Part shown: positions 1 to 5,561 of the stretch, in pieces | Layout: every line of letters begins with the position of its first letter | Position numbering within the stretch: the stretch's first letter is position 1 | Assembly: GCA_938038645.1 (NCBI GenBank) | Contig: CALHTA010000223.1 | Coordinates: 1-5,575, forward strand | Length of the DNA: 5,575 bases | Source: an uncultured Thiotrichaceae bacterium | Lineage (GTDB): Bacteria > Pseudomonadota > Gammaproteobacteria > Thiotrichales > Thiotrichaceae | Direction: 5' to 3' | Notes under the pieces: model-generated | The model's input: only the letters and a program-made list of their open reading frames with translations | Databases searched by the model: none | What the model was told of the DNA's origin: nothing | Position numbers and translations under genes: made by a program

Positions 1-216
1 TATTTTTATATATATTATTCATGTTATTACCTAATTGTTATGACCATACCAGCGTCAATGTCTATGTTAATCCTAACGCCTTAATCAATACTTAATATCA
101 GCCAATGTTTTATTAAATATGCAGTAATAGTCGCTTTTTAGCATAAGTCCATAATGCTGAAACTTAAGAAGCATTCTTTATCTAAGTGAGAGCGTGTGTT
201 TTCGACTCATTTTTAA

Positions 217-222
217 TATAAT
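217..222 (+). promoter_or_regulatory. candidate -10 element of the asd promoter
   Basis: A perfect TATAAT hexamer lies 43 bases before the asd start codon. It would place transcription start near 229 and give a leader of about 37 bases that contains the asd ribosome binding site. No convincing -35 box is seen at 16-18 bases spacing (GTGTGT and neighbours match TTGACA poorly). The region is AT-rich, so a chance match is quite possible. The palindrome AATCGATT (224-231) sits just after it, at the predicted start point. Confidence 0.35.
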
Positions 223-253
223 CAATCGATTACAATGCTTTTTAAAGCTAAAT

Positions 254-258
254 AAGGA
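254..258 (+). promoter_or_regulatory. ribosome binding site of asd
   Basis: AAGGA lies 7 bases before the ATG at 266. It decides the asd start: the open frame extends upstream to a GTG at 194, but the 24 extra residues (many of them F, I, N, R, L) have no counterpart in the family, and the dehydrogenase fold begins right after the internal Met. Confidence 0.8.
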
Positions 259-265
259 AGACTTG

Positions 266-1288
266 ATGCAAGATACCTATGATGTAGCCATTGTTGGTGC
301 AACCGGAATGGTGGGTGAAGCGATGCTGTCAATTTTGGCAGAGCGTAATTTTCCTATAGGCAATTTATATTTATTGGCAGGGGAGAGCTCTGCTGGAACT
401 CGATTAGAGTACGAAGGGACCTACTATAAAGTAGGTTTGCTGAATGAGTTTGACTTTTCACAGGTTCAAATAGCGTTATTTTCTGCTGGGGCTTCAGTGT
501 CTGAAACTTACGCACCTAAAGCAGCTGAAAGTGGCTGTGTCGTCATTGATAACACTTCACAGTTTAGACGTGATGCTGATGTTCCTCTAGTAATACCAGA
601 AGTAAATGCACATGCTATTGGTGACTATAGTATGAGAGGCATTATCTCCAATCCAAACTGCTCGACGATTCAAATGTTGCTTGCTATCAAGCCAATTCAC
701 GATGCCGTTAAAGTGACTCGTATTAATGTGGCAACTTATCAAGCAGTGTCTGGTGCGGGTAAAAAAGGGGTGAAAGAGCTTGCTGGCCAAACCGCTAAGT
801 TACTTAATGGTCTAGAAGCCAAAACAGAAGAGTTTACGAAACAGATAGCATTCAATGTCATTCCTCATATCGATGAGTTCCAAGAGAATGGCTATACTCG
901 CGAAGAAATGAAGATGATCTGGGAAACCCAGAAGATTCTTGAAGATGATGAGATAACGGTAAACCCGACCGCGGTTAGGGTCCCTGTCTTCTTTGGCCAC
1001 TCAGAAGCGCTTCATATTGAGACCCGGGAAAAAATAACAGCTGACATGGCGCGAGAGTTGCTTGCAACAGCACCAGGTGTGTCACTTTTGGATCAAACCG
1101 TTAATGGTGGGTATCCAACACCGGTGACAGAGGCTGCAAATAAAGATGCTGTTTTTGTTGGGAGGATTAGGGAAGACCTGTCATATTCCAATGGTTTGAA
1201 CTTATGGGTCGTTGCTGACAACGTACGTAAAGGTGCGGCGCTAAATAGTATTCAAATAGCGGAAATTTTAATCAACGATTACCTTTAG
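266..1288 (+). CDS. asd: aspartate-semialdehyde dehydrogenase
   Basis: The product (340 aa) reduces L-aspartyl-4-phosphate with NADPH to L-aspartate 4-semialdehyde, the branch point to lysine/diaminopimelate, methionine and threonine. It is a cytosolic enzyme. Seen in the sequence: an N-terminal Rossmann motif GATGMVG (residues 11-17); FRRDADVP around 100-107, whose Arg101 fits the phosphate-binding Arg; the active-site motif SNPNCSTIQM with Cys132; TYQAVSGAG with Gln159; EEMKM (213-217); and VRVPVFFGHSEA with Arg238 and the general acid/base His245. The C-terminal LWVVADNVRKGAA is typical of the family. Length is normal. The sequence pattern matches the Asd2/Gram-positive-like subclass and not the longer E. 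coli Asd. P. aeruginosa carries a degenerate homologue (Usg/PA3116 type) before fimV, but this copy keeps the catalytic residues, so I infer an active enzyme. No intrinsic terminator follows it. Identification is firm; whether a second asd exists elsewhere in the genome cannot be seen. Confidence 0.96.
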   Translation: MQDTYDVAIVGATGMVGEAMLSILAERNFPIGNLYLLAGESSAGTRLEYEGTYYKVGLLNEFDFSQVQIALFSAGASVSETYAPKAAESGCVVIDNTSQFRRDADVPLVIPEVNAHAIGDYSMRGIISNPNCSTIQMLLAIKPIHDAVKVTRINVATYQAVSGAGKKGVKELAGQTAKLLNGLEAKTEEFTKQIAFNVIPHIDEFQENGYTREEMKMIWETQKILEDDEITVNPTAVRVPVFFGHSEALHIETREKITADMARELLATAPGVSLLDQTVNGGYPTPVTEAANKDAVFVGRIREDLSYSNGLNLWVVADNVRKGAALNSIQIAEILINDYL

Positions 1289-1308
1289 TCGTAGAAAAAC
1301 TTGAAAGC

Positions 1309-1355
1309 TGACAGTGAATTGTCACATTATGACAATCATTCGTCAGATACTGACA
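1309..1355. promoter_or_regulatory. array of five alternating TGACA/TGTCA half-sites, likely operator
   Basis: TGACA occurs at 1309, 1330 and 1351, exactly 21 bases apart. Between these lie the opposite orientation, TGTCA at 1320 and CGTCA (one mismatch) at 1341. Successive half-sites are 11, 10, 11 and 10 bases apart, so all fall on one face of the helix. Pairs of them form perfect inverted repeats: ATTGTCA-N5-TGACAAT (1318-1336) and GTCAG-N3-CTGAC (1342-1354). The outer copies extend to a direct repeat CTGACAGTGA (1308-1317 and 1350-1359). The arrangement looks like a cooperative binding site for a dimeric regulator; the regulator is unknown. It is about 250-295 bases before fimV. Confidence 0.5.
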
Positions 1356-1411
1356 GTGAGAAGAGATTATTAAGGTACGATTCATTGGTTTATTGCTATT
1401 AATTACACACG

Positions 1412-1423
1412 GTCAGAGATGAC
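1412..1423. promoter_or_regulatory. additional GTCA-N4-TGAC inverted repeat
   Basis: GTCA (1412-1415) and TGAC (1420-1423) form a short dyad, with another TGAC at 1433-1436. The left arm reads GTCAGA, as at 1342-1347 in the upstream array. It could be a further weaker site for the same protein; a dyad this short can also arise by chance. Confidence 0.25.
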
Positions 1424-1438
1424 GCTGGGTTTTGACCG

Positions 1439-1463
1439 GTTCAAACAGATTTTCTGTACGAAC
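1439..1463. promoter_or_regulatory. 25-base interrupted dyad, candidate operator
   Basis: The pattern is GTTC-N2-ACAGA-N3-TCTGT-N2-GAAC, with both arm pairs centred on base 1451. Nine of eleven opposed positions are complementary. It ends 23 bases before the TATAAT at 1487, so a bound protein would sit just upstream of, or over, the expected -35 position of a fimV promoter. As RNA it could form a weak stem, but there is no T tract, so it is not a terminator. Confidence 0.4.
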
Positions 1464-1486
1464 TAAATGCAAAAATAACTCTTGAA

Positions 1487-1492
1487 TATAAT
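1487..1492 (+). promoter_or_regulatory. candidate -10 element of the fimV promoter
   Basis: This is a perfect TATAAT within an AATATAAT context. Transcription would begin near 1499 and give a leader of roughly 105 bases. No good -35 box lies 16-18 bases upstream (TAAATG at 1464-1469), which would fit an activator-dependent promoter. An alternative is TTGACC at 1432-1437 (five of six to the -35 consensus), but the -10 hexamers at suitable spacing are poor (TGTACG). AT-rich surroundings lower the certainty. Confidence 0.4.
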
Positions 1493-1515
1493 AAAATAAC
1501 AATAGAGCACCGTTC

Positions 1516-1611
1516 ATGATTCAATTCACCGTCACAAACAAATTAATGTCTTGTTGGGCAACTGAAATGGATAGAGCACAATTGCTACTAAGGGGATTAA
1601 CAAGTGAATAA
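1516..1611 (+). CDS. possible 31-aa leader ORF overlapping the fimV start
   Basis: ATG at 1516 opens a 31-codon frame that ends with TAA at 1609-1611. It therefore overlaps the fimV GTG (1604) by eight bases. The short product begins MIQFTVTNKL and has no recognisable domain. Its own ribosome binding site would be weak (AGAG at 1504-1507, eight bases before the ATG). The stop/start overlap is the geometry seen in translational coupling, so ribosomes finishing it could reinitiate at fimV. It could just as well be a chance frame. No function is claimed. Confidence 0.2.
   Translation: MIQFTVTNKLMSCWATEMDRAQLLLRGLTSE
1590..1596 (+). promoter_or_regulatory. ribosome binding site of fimV
   Basis: AAGGGGA lies seven bases before the GTG at 1604. 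It settles the unusual start: an in-frame TAA is at 1598-1600, so no upstream start is possible, and the next in-frame ATG is codon 85, which would remove the signal peptide. Confidence 0.8.
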
Positions 1612-4600
1612 AAAGGCCTTAAGTTTAGCTGTATATATAGCTATCTCTTATCCCAGCGCTACCTTGGCGTTAGGGCTAGGCGAGATTGAGTCGGTTTCTA
1701 ATCTGAACCAACCTTTCAAGGCAAAAATAGGTTTACTCTCAGTTGGCGACGCAAATGTCGGTGCTCTGAAAGTCAAAGTAGCTTCACCTTCGGTATTTAG
1801 CCGTGTCGGTATTGAGCGCCCAGACTTCCTTAACGGTCTTAGATTTCGCTCGGCAATGGAAAACGGAAAGCCGGTCATACTCGTTTCATCTAGTCAGCCT
1901 GTTAAAGAACCGTTTATCAACTTCCTTTTAGAAGTGAGTTGGCCAAAAGGTCAGTTGCTAAAAGAATATACTGTGTTGCTTGACCCACCTGTGCTAATGC
2001 AGCCAGGGACTTCAATAGCGAGTAATACCGTTGGTGTACGACCTGATCCATCACAGCGAACTCAAGCACAGCCACAACAGCAAGCAGCGGTAACTCAGCA
2101 GCAGCGCCAGCAACAGCAGCGCCAACGTGTTATTGCACAACAGCAACAAACTCGACAGCAGCAGTTGCAGCGCCAAAGGCAGTTACAGCAGCAGCGTCAA
2201 CAAGCTCAGAATGACGGTTTGCGTCGTCCTGGTCCTCCGACGGGAGGAGCTAATGCTACGGGTGGTAACCAATCTAAAACTTACCGTATACGTCGTGGCG
2301 ATACGCTATTTAAAGTGGCTAAAAAGCTGGGATATAACGGCGTTCGCAATGAGCAGATGATGATGGCTATCTATCAGGCCAATCCTACTGCTTTCCGTAA
2401 GCGGAATATCAATAACCTGAAAGCAGGGGTTAACGTTCGACGCCCTTCAATTAATGAAGCTAAACGAGTTTCGTTAAGATCGGCGCGTCAAGATATAAGG
2501 ACACAAACCGCAGAATGGAAGAAGAGTCGTCCTGCAAGATCGACTAAATCAACAAATAAACAGATTGCTCAAAATGGCTCTGGAAAAACGGCTGGGACTA
2601 ACAACGCTCCAGTCAAAAATAGCCAGGCAAGAATTGAAGTCTTGGGTTCAACCAATAAGATGAACTCGGCTAACAATGGCAACCTTGTTGGTCAGGCTAA
2701 GCTAGATGACCTTAATCGACAAATGACACTGGCGAGTGAGTCACTGACAGCGAGAACTCGTGAAAATAACGAATTGAAGTCGCGTGTTTCTGAGCTAGAA
2801 GCACTGCTGAAAAAGAAAAATCGTTTAATCACTCTCAAAAATGAGCAGCTTGCGGAGCTACAGGTTAGTTTAGGTCAGCCACCGACGGCAATGAGCTCTA
2901 GTGAAACTGACGTTGAAGGCACCATTAATGAGCAGGGTGGCGAAATAGAGAAGATGCTCGCTAGTCAGGATGGTAACGATGGAACGATCGTTAGAACTCA
3001 AGATCCAGCAGACGCAATCATTAATGATATGGGTCAAGATACTGAGATCTTCCAAGAGCCTGTCGTTGACGATATTTCAACAGCGCTAGCGCCGAGTCAG
3101 CCTATCGAAGAAGAAGGCGGAATACTTGATTTGTTGAGCTCGCCGCTGGTGTTAGGTCTTGGTGGTGGTTCGTTATTAGCGCTAATTGCTGGATTCTTAT
3201 TCTTGCGCCGACGTAACAGTGGTGATGATGAATATGATGATTACAGCCCGATAGATTTTGATGATCCATCATTTGCGCCTGGAAGTAGTGATTTTGATGC
3301 CGCTCCTCAAAACAACTCAGATACACTATCTGAAATGGACGATCCGTTTTCAGGTCTAGGTGGGAGCTCAAGCGCGGTTGAAAACGATTTTGATGTCGAT
3401 CCAATGGATGAGCTTATCCAAGAAGAAGTGTCTAAACCTGCAGCAGCTGCTAGTGCGCCTGCTCCAGTCTCAGCGCCAGTTATTAATGATGGTGATGTTG
3501 ACGATGATGGCGATGATATTCTTCAAGAAGCTGATGTGTACATTGTTTATGGCTTACATGAGCAAGCAGAAGTTGAGCTAAAGAAGGCGATTGAGAAGCA
3601 ACCAGGTAATCTTGAGTATCGAGCGAAGCTTCTTGAAAATTACCACGCTTCTGACAATAAAGAAGCATTCGAAATTGCCGCAACTGAGTTTGCACAGTTA
3701 AACGGTCCGGGTAAAGAAGAGCTTTGGGAAAAGGTTTCTGACTGGGGGAGTAAGATGCTGCCAACCAGTGCCTTATTTGCAAGCCCTGGCGTTGCCGCGG
3801 TTATTAACGATTCAACCGCTAAAGCAAATGTTGAAGCACCAAAATCTGATGACGATGGTTTAGCAGGCAATTTGGGTATGTTAGGCGCGGCCGCAGCGGC
3901 TGGTGGTGTAGCAATTACTGCAGGTAAAGCCTATGCTGAAAATGCACAAGAAAAGATCGCCGAAACAATTGCTCCGGAATCAGATAGCGCTGAAGTGTTA
4001 GATTTTGATGATATGGACTTAGACAGTCTATTGTCAGCAGATACTCAACCAAAAGCGGAAGTAGCGGATTCATCAGCTGAGAGCTTTGGATTCGAAGATG
4101 CCGACTTAGACGCTGTTGTACAAGATTTTGAACTCGATGCAAAGCCAGAAACAGAGGCGGGAGTAGAGTCAACGGAATCAAACGATCATGAGATGGATTT
4201 CGATTTTAGTGAGTTTGACATTGATGAAGCTCCAGCAGCACCTGTAGCAGAAGCTGCTAAATCAGAGTCGAAAGAGTTTGAGGGTTTAGAAGACTTTGAC
4301 GATTTAGATTTTGATCTAGACGGCATTGAAGACACTGTTAATGTTGACAGTAAAATAGTATCGCCTAATTTAAATCTTGCTTTAGATGGCAGCGACACTG
4401 GAATGGGTAAGATCCTTCCTGAAAATAGTGTTTATAAAATGTCAGAAGCTAAAGATGACATTTTAGGTGAAATGGATGATGACCTATCTTTCCTTGATCT
4501 TGACAGTGATTCTGACACGAGCCTAATGGAAGCGCAGGTAAGTACCAAGCTTGATTTAGCACGCGCTTATATGGATATGGGTGATGTTGAAGGCGCTCGC

Positions 4601-4681
4601 AGCACACTTGAAGAAGTGATGGCTGAAGGTAATGATGATCAGCGTAAAGAAGCCAAAGAGTTGTTGCACCAAGCAGGATAA
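1604..4681 (+). CDS. fimV: FimV/HubP-type polar scaffold protein with LysM and TPR
   Basis: The product (1025 aa) belongs to the FimV/HubP family: inner-membrane proteins that bind peptidoglycan and organise the cell pole (type IV pilus assembly and twitching in Pseudomonas; ParA, flagellar and chemotaxis proteins in Vibrio and Shewanella). In order: signal peptide 1-22 with likely cleavage after TLA; FimV N-terminal region beginning LGLGEIESVSNLNQPF, to about 130; Gln/Arg-rich linker 151-202; LysM 226-281 (RGDTLFKVAKKLG, then YQANPTAF); coiled coil about 364-422; membrane span about 514-534 followed by RRR; acidic cytoplasmic region; TPR-like helices about 639-700; acidic repeats 797-910; and the conserved C-terminal helical domain about 975-1023. 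The start is GTG with a strong ribosome binding site. A second uncharged stretch (752-774) is odd. The gene is followed by an intrinsic terminator. The family call is firm; which polar process it serves here is unknown. Confidence 0.95.
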   Translation: MNKKALSLAVYIAISYPSATLALGLGEIESVSNLNQPFKAKIGLLSVGDANVGALKVKVASPSVFSRVGIERPDFLNGLRFRSAMENGKPVILVSSSQPVKEPFINFLLEVSWPKGQLLKEYTVLLDPPVLMQPGTSIASNTVGVRPDPSQRTQAQPQQQAAVTQQQRQQQQRQRVIAQQQQTRQQQLQRQRQLQQQRQQAQNDGLRRPGPPTGGANATGGNQSKTYRIRRGDTLFKVAKKLGYNGVRNEQMMMAIYQANPTAFRKRNINNLKAGVNVRRPSINEAKRVSLRSARQDIRTQTAEWKKSRPARSTKSTNKQIAQNGSGKTAGTNNAPVKNSQARIEVLGSTNKMNSANNGNLVGQAKLDDLNRQMTLASESLTARTRENNELKSRVSELEALLKKKNRLITLKNEQLAELQVSLGQPPTAMSSSETDVEGTINEQGGEIEKMLASQDGNDGTIVRTQDPADAIINDMGQDTEIFQEPVVDDISTALAPSQPIEEEGGILDLLSSPLVLGLGGGSLLALIAGFLFLRRRNSGDDEYDDYSPIDFDDPSFAPGSSDFDAAPQNNSDTLSEMDDPFSGLGGSSSAVENDFDVDPMDELIQEEVSKPAAAASAPAPVSAPVINDGDVDDDGDDILQEADVYIVYGLHEQAEVELKKAIEKQPGNLEYRAKLLENYHASDNKEAFEIAATEFAQLNGPGKEELWEKVSDWGSKMLPTSALFASPGVAAVINDSTAKANVEAPKSDDDGLAGNLGMLGAAAAAGGVAITAGKAYAENAQEKIAETIAPESDSAEVLDFDDMDLDSLLSADTQPKAEVADSSAESFGFEDADLDAVVQDFELDAKPETEAGVESTESNDHEMDFDFSEFDIDEAPAAPVAEAAKSESKEFEGLEDFDDLDFDLDGIEDTVNVDSKIVSPNLNLALDGSDTGMGKILPENSVYKMSEAKDDILGEMDDDLSFLDLDSDSDTSLMEAQVSTKLDLARAYMDMGDVEGARSTLEEVMAEGNDDQRKEAKELLHQAG
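2054..2209 (+). repeat. CAG/CAA/CGC-rich tract encoding a Gln/Arg-rich linker
   Basis: Within fimV codons 151-202, 30 of 52 residues are Gln and 8 are Arg. The DNA is a degenerate triplet repeat of CAG, CAA and CGC/CGT. The tract joins the FimV N-terminal region to the LysM domain in the periplasm, probably as a flexible, positively charged linker. Length changes by whole triplets would keep the frame. Confidence 0.85.
3992..4333 (+). repeat. degenerate acidic F/L-D repeats in the FimV cytoplasmic region
   Basis: FimV residues 797-910 carry imperfect copies of an acidic motif of the type F-[DE]-D-x-D-L-D: LDFDDMDLDSLL (799-810), FGFEDADLDAVV (828-839), MDFDFSEFDIDE (864-875) and LEDFDDLDFDLDG (895-907). 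Further looser copies lie outside this range (550s, 594-603, 957-970). HubP of Vibrio is known to carry acidic repeats in its cytoplasmic part. Here they are irregular in spacing, and the DNA is not a tandem repeat. Confidence 0.6.
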
Positions 4682-4702
4682 GGTGTAGACGATAAACTCA
4701 CT

Positions 4703-4731
4703 AAAAGGCCGAGCATTTGCTCGGCCTTTTT
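4703..4731 (+). terminator. intrinsic terminator after fimV
   Basis: A perfect stem pairs GGCCGAGC (4707-4714) with GCTCGGCC (4719-4726) around the four-base loop ATTT. It is extended by AAAA upstream and followed by a run of five T. It begins 21 bases after the fimV stop and should end the fimV transcript. On the minus strand the tail would be only TTTT, so efficient two-way action is doubtful. Confidence 0.92.
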
Positions 4732-4741
4732 CATTTTAGCC

Positions 4742-4750
4742 TGTTAGAAT
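4742..4750 (+). promoter_or_regulatory. candidate extended -10 promoter of truA
   Basis: TGTTAGAAT fits the extended -10 form TGn-TATAAT with one mismatch in the hexamer. It lies directly after the fimV terminator and 27 bases before the truA ATG, predicting transcription start near 4757 and a leader of about 21 bases. No -35 box is visible; that position falls in the terminator stem, which an extended -10 promoter can tolerate. The strong terminator makes a separate truA promoter likely in principle. Confidence 0.45.
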
Positions 4751-4777
4751 GTGGCTCTCTCAAACGTAGTGAAATGA

Positions 4778-5560
4778 ATGAAATACGCGGCTTGTATAGA
4801 ATATGATGGTTCAGCTTATTTTGGTTGGCAGTATCAAGATCACGCACCTTCAGTTCAAGGTGATGTCGAGAGCGCTATTTCAAAGGTTGCTAACCACCCA
4901 GTTAAAGTGACTTGTGCGGGTCGTACTGATACAGGCGTACATGGTATAGGCCAAATCATCCATTTTGAAAGTGACGCAAAGCGCGCTATCGACTCATGGC
5001 ACTTTGGGACTAACAGCAATCTTTCTTCATCAGCGGTCATGCGTTGGATTAAACCCGTTGACGATAGTTTTCACGCACGATTTTCAGCAGGAGCCAGGCG
5101 GTATCGTTATATCGTTTTAAATCGTGGTACGCGTACCGCTATTCTAAATAAACGAGTGTCTTGGCACCGTCGGGCATTGAATCACGAATCCATGCACCTT
5201 GCTTCGCAATATTTACTAGGGGAGCAAGACTTTACAAGCTTACGTGCGGCTGGATGCCAAGCAAAGCATGCGGTAAGAACCATTCATGACATTAGCGTCA
5301 GTAGGGAAGGCGACTTTATTTACCTCGATGTGAAGGCAAATGCATTTTTGTATCACATGGTAAGAAATATTGCAGGAACACTTTTTGCTGTTGGTGAAGG
5401 TAAGCAGCCTGCAGAATGGGTGCCAGAGCTAATGCAAAAAAAGAATCGTGATCAAGCTGGCGCTACAGCCCCCCCTGGAGGTCTATATTTTGTACACGTA
5501 GACTATCCGGAGCAATTTGAGCTGCCAGCCGAATACACCCTACCTAGATTTACTATCTAG
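4778..5560 (+). CDS. truA: tRNA pseudouridine(38-40) synthase TruA
   Basis: The product (260 aa) converts uridines 38, 39 and 40 in the anticodon arm of many tRNAs to pseudouridine. Seen: N-terminal IEYDGSAYFGWQYQ; the catalytic motif CAGRTDTGVHG with Asp51; FHARFSA (98-104); RRYRY with Tyr109; DFTSLRAAGCQ (151-161); and KANAFLYHMVRNI with Arg196. The spacing Asp51-Tyr109-Arg196 equals that of E. coli Asp60-Tyr118-Arg205. The length is close to the E. coli protein (270 aa), with a shorter N-terminus. The ATG at 4778 has only a weak ribosome binding site (GTAGTGA region, 4766-4772). Another ATG at 4774 is in a different frame. truA follows fimV in many gammaproteobacteria, usually with accD and folC further downstream, beyond this window. 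The gene looks complete and functional. Confidence 0.96.
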   Translation: MKYAACIEYDGSAYFGWQYQDHAPSVQGDVESAISKVANHPVKVTCAGRTDTGVHGIGQIIHFESDAKRAIDSWHFGTNSNLSSSAVMRWIKPVDDSFHARFSAGARRYRYIVLNRGTRTAILNKRVSWHRRALNHESMHLASQYLLGEQDFTSLRAAGCQAKHAVRTIHDISVSREGDFIYLDVKANAFLYHMVRNIAGTLFAVGEGKQPAEWVPELMQKKNRDQAGATAPPGGLYFVHVDYPEQFELPAEYTLPRFTI

Positions 5561-5561
5561 G
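5543..5561 (+). other. hairpin over the truA stop codon
   Basis: CCTAGAT (5543-5549) and ATCTAGG (5555-5561) form a perfect seven-base stem with a five-base loop; the TAG stop lies in the right arm. The 15 bases that follow show no T tract before the window ends, so it cannot be called a terminator. Confidence 0.35.

Larger units (their letters stand above)
1289..1603. other. 315-base asd-fimV intergenic region
   Basis: No gene is firmly supported here, though a 31-codon leader ORF is possible near the 3' end. The stretch is rich in TGAC/GTCA: TGAC at 1309, 1330, 1351, 1420 and 1433, GTCA at 1321, 1342, 1412 and 1531. That is nine occurrences where about 2.4 are expected with equal base frequencies. 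It also holds a 25-base interrupted dyad, a perfect TATAAT and the fimV ribosome binding site. No hairpin followed by a T tract is seen after asd. I infer that this is the control region of fimV. Confidence 0.6.

Noticed and set aside
1..193. End of an upstream gene or an RNA gene before asd
   Set aside because: No plus-strand coding frame, tRNA-like fold or terminator is visible; the stretch is AT-rich with nothing I can support. A TGAC at 41 and a GTCA at 54 are about the number expected by chance.
194..265. Upstream GTG start for asd, adding 24 residues
   Set aside because: The extension has no counterpart in the Asd family and no ribosome binding site; AAGGA before the ATG at 266 gives a normal-length protein.
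1318..1336. Terminator for asd formed by ATTGTCA-N5-TGACAAT
   Set aside because: The stem is short and AT-rich, with no T tract after it; its place in the phased half-site array fits an operator better.
2127..2360. 77-codon plus-strand frame overlapping the Gln-rich tract
   Set aside because: It is an out-of-frame reading of the CAG/CAA repeat (Ser/Leu/Val-rich) with no ribosome binding site.
3102..3404. 100-codon minus-strand frame inside fimV
   Set aside because: It lies antisense to the membrane and acidic region, is His/Gln/Leu-rich as expected from reading Asp-rich codons backwards, and resembles no family.
3483..3782. 99-codon minus-strand frame antisense to the FimV TPR region
   Set aside because: Its His-rich end is the complement of GAT/GAC runs; it has no domain and overlaps a firmly identified gene.
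4774..4776. Earlier ATG as truA start
   Set aside because: It is in a different frame from the TruA coding sequence, which begins at 4778.
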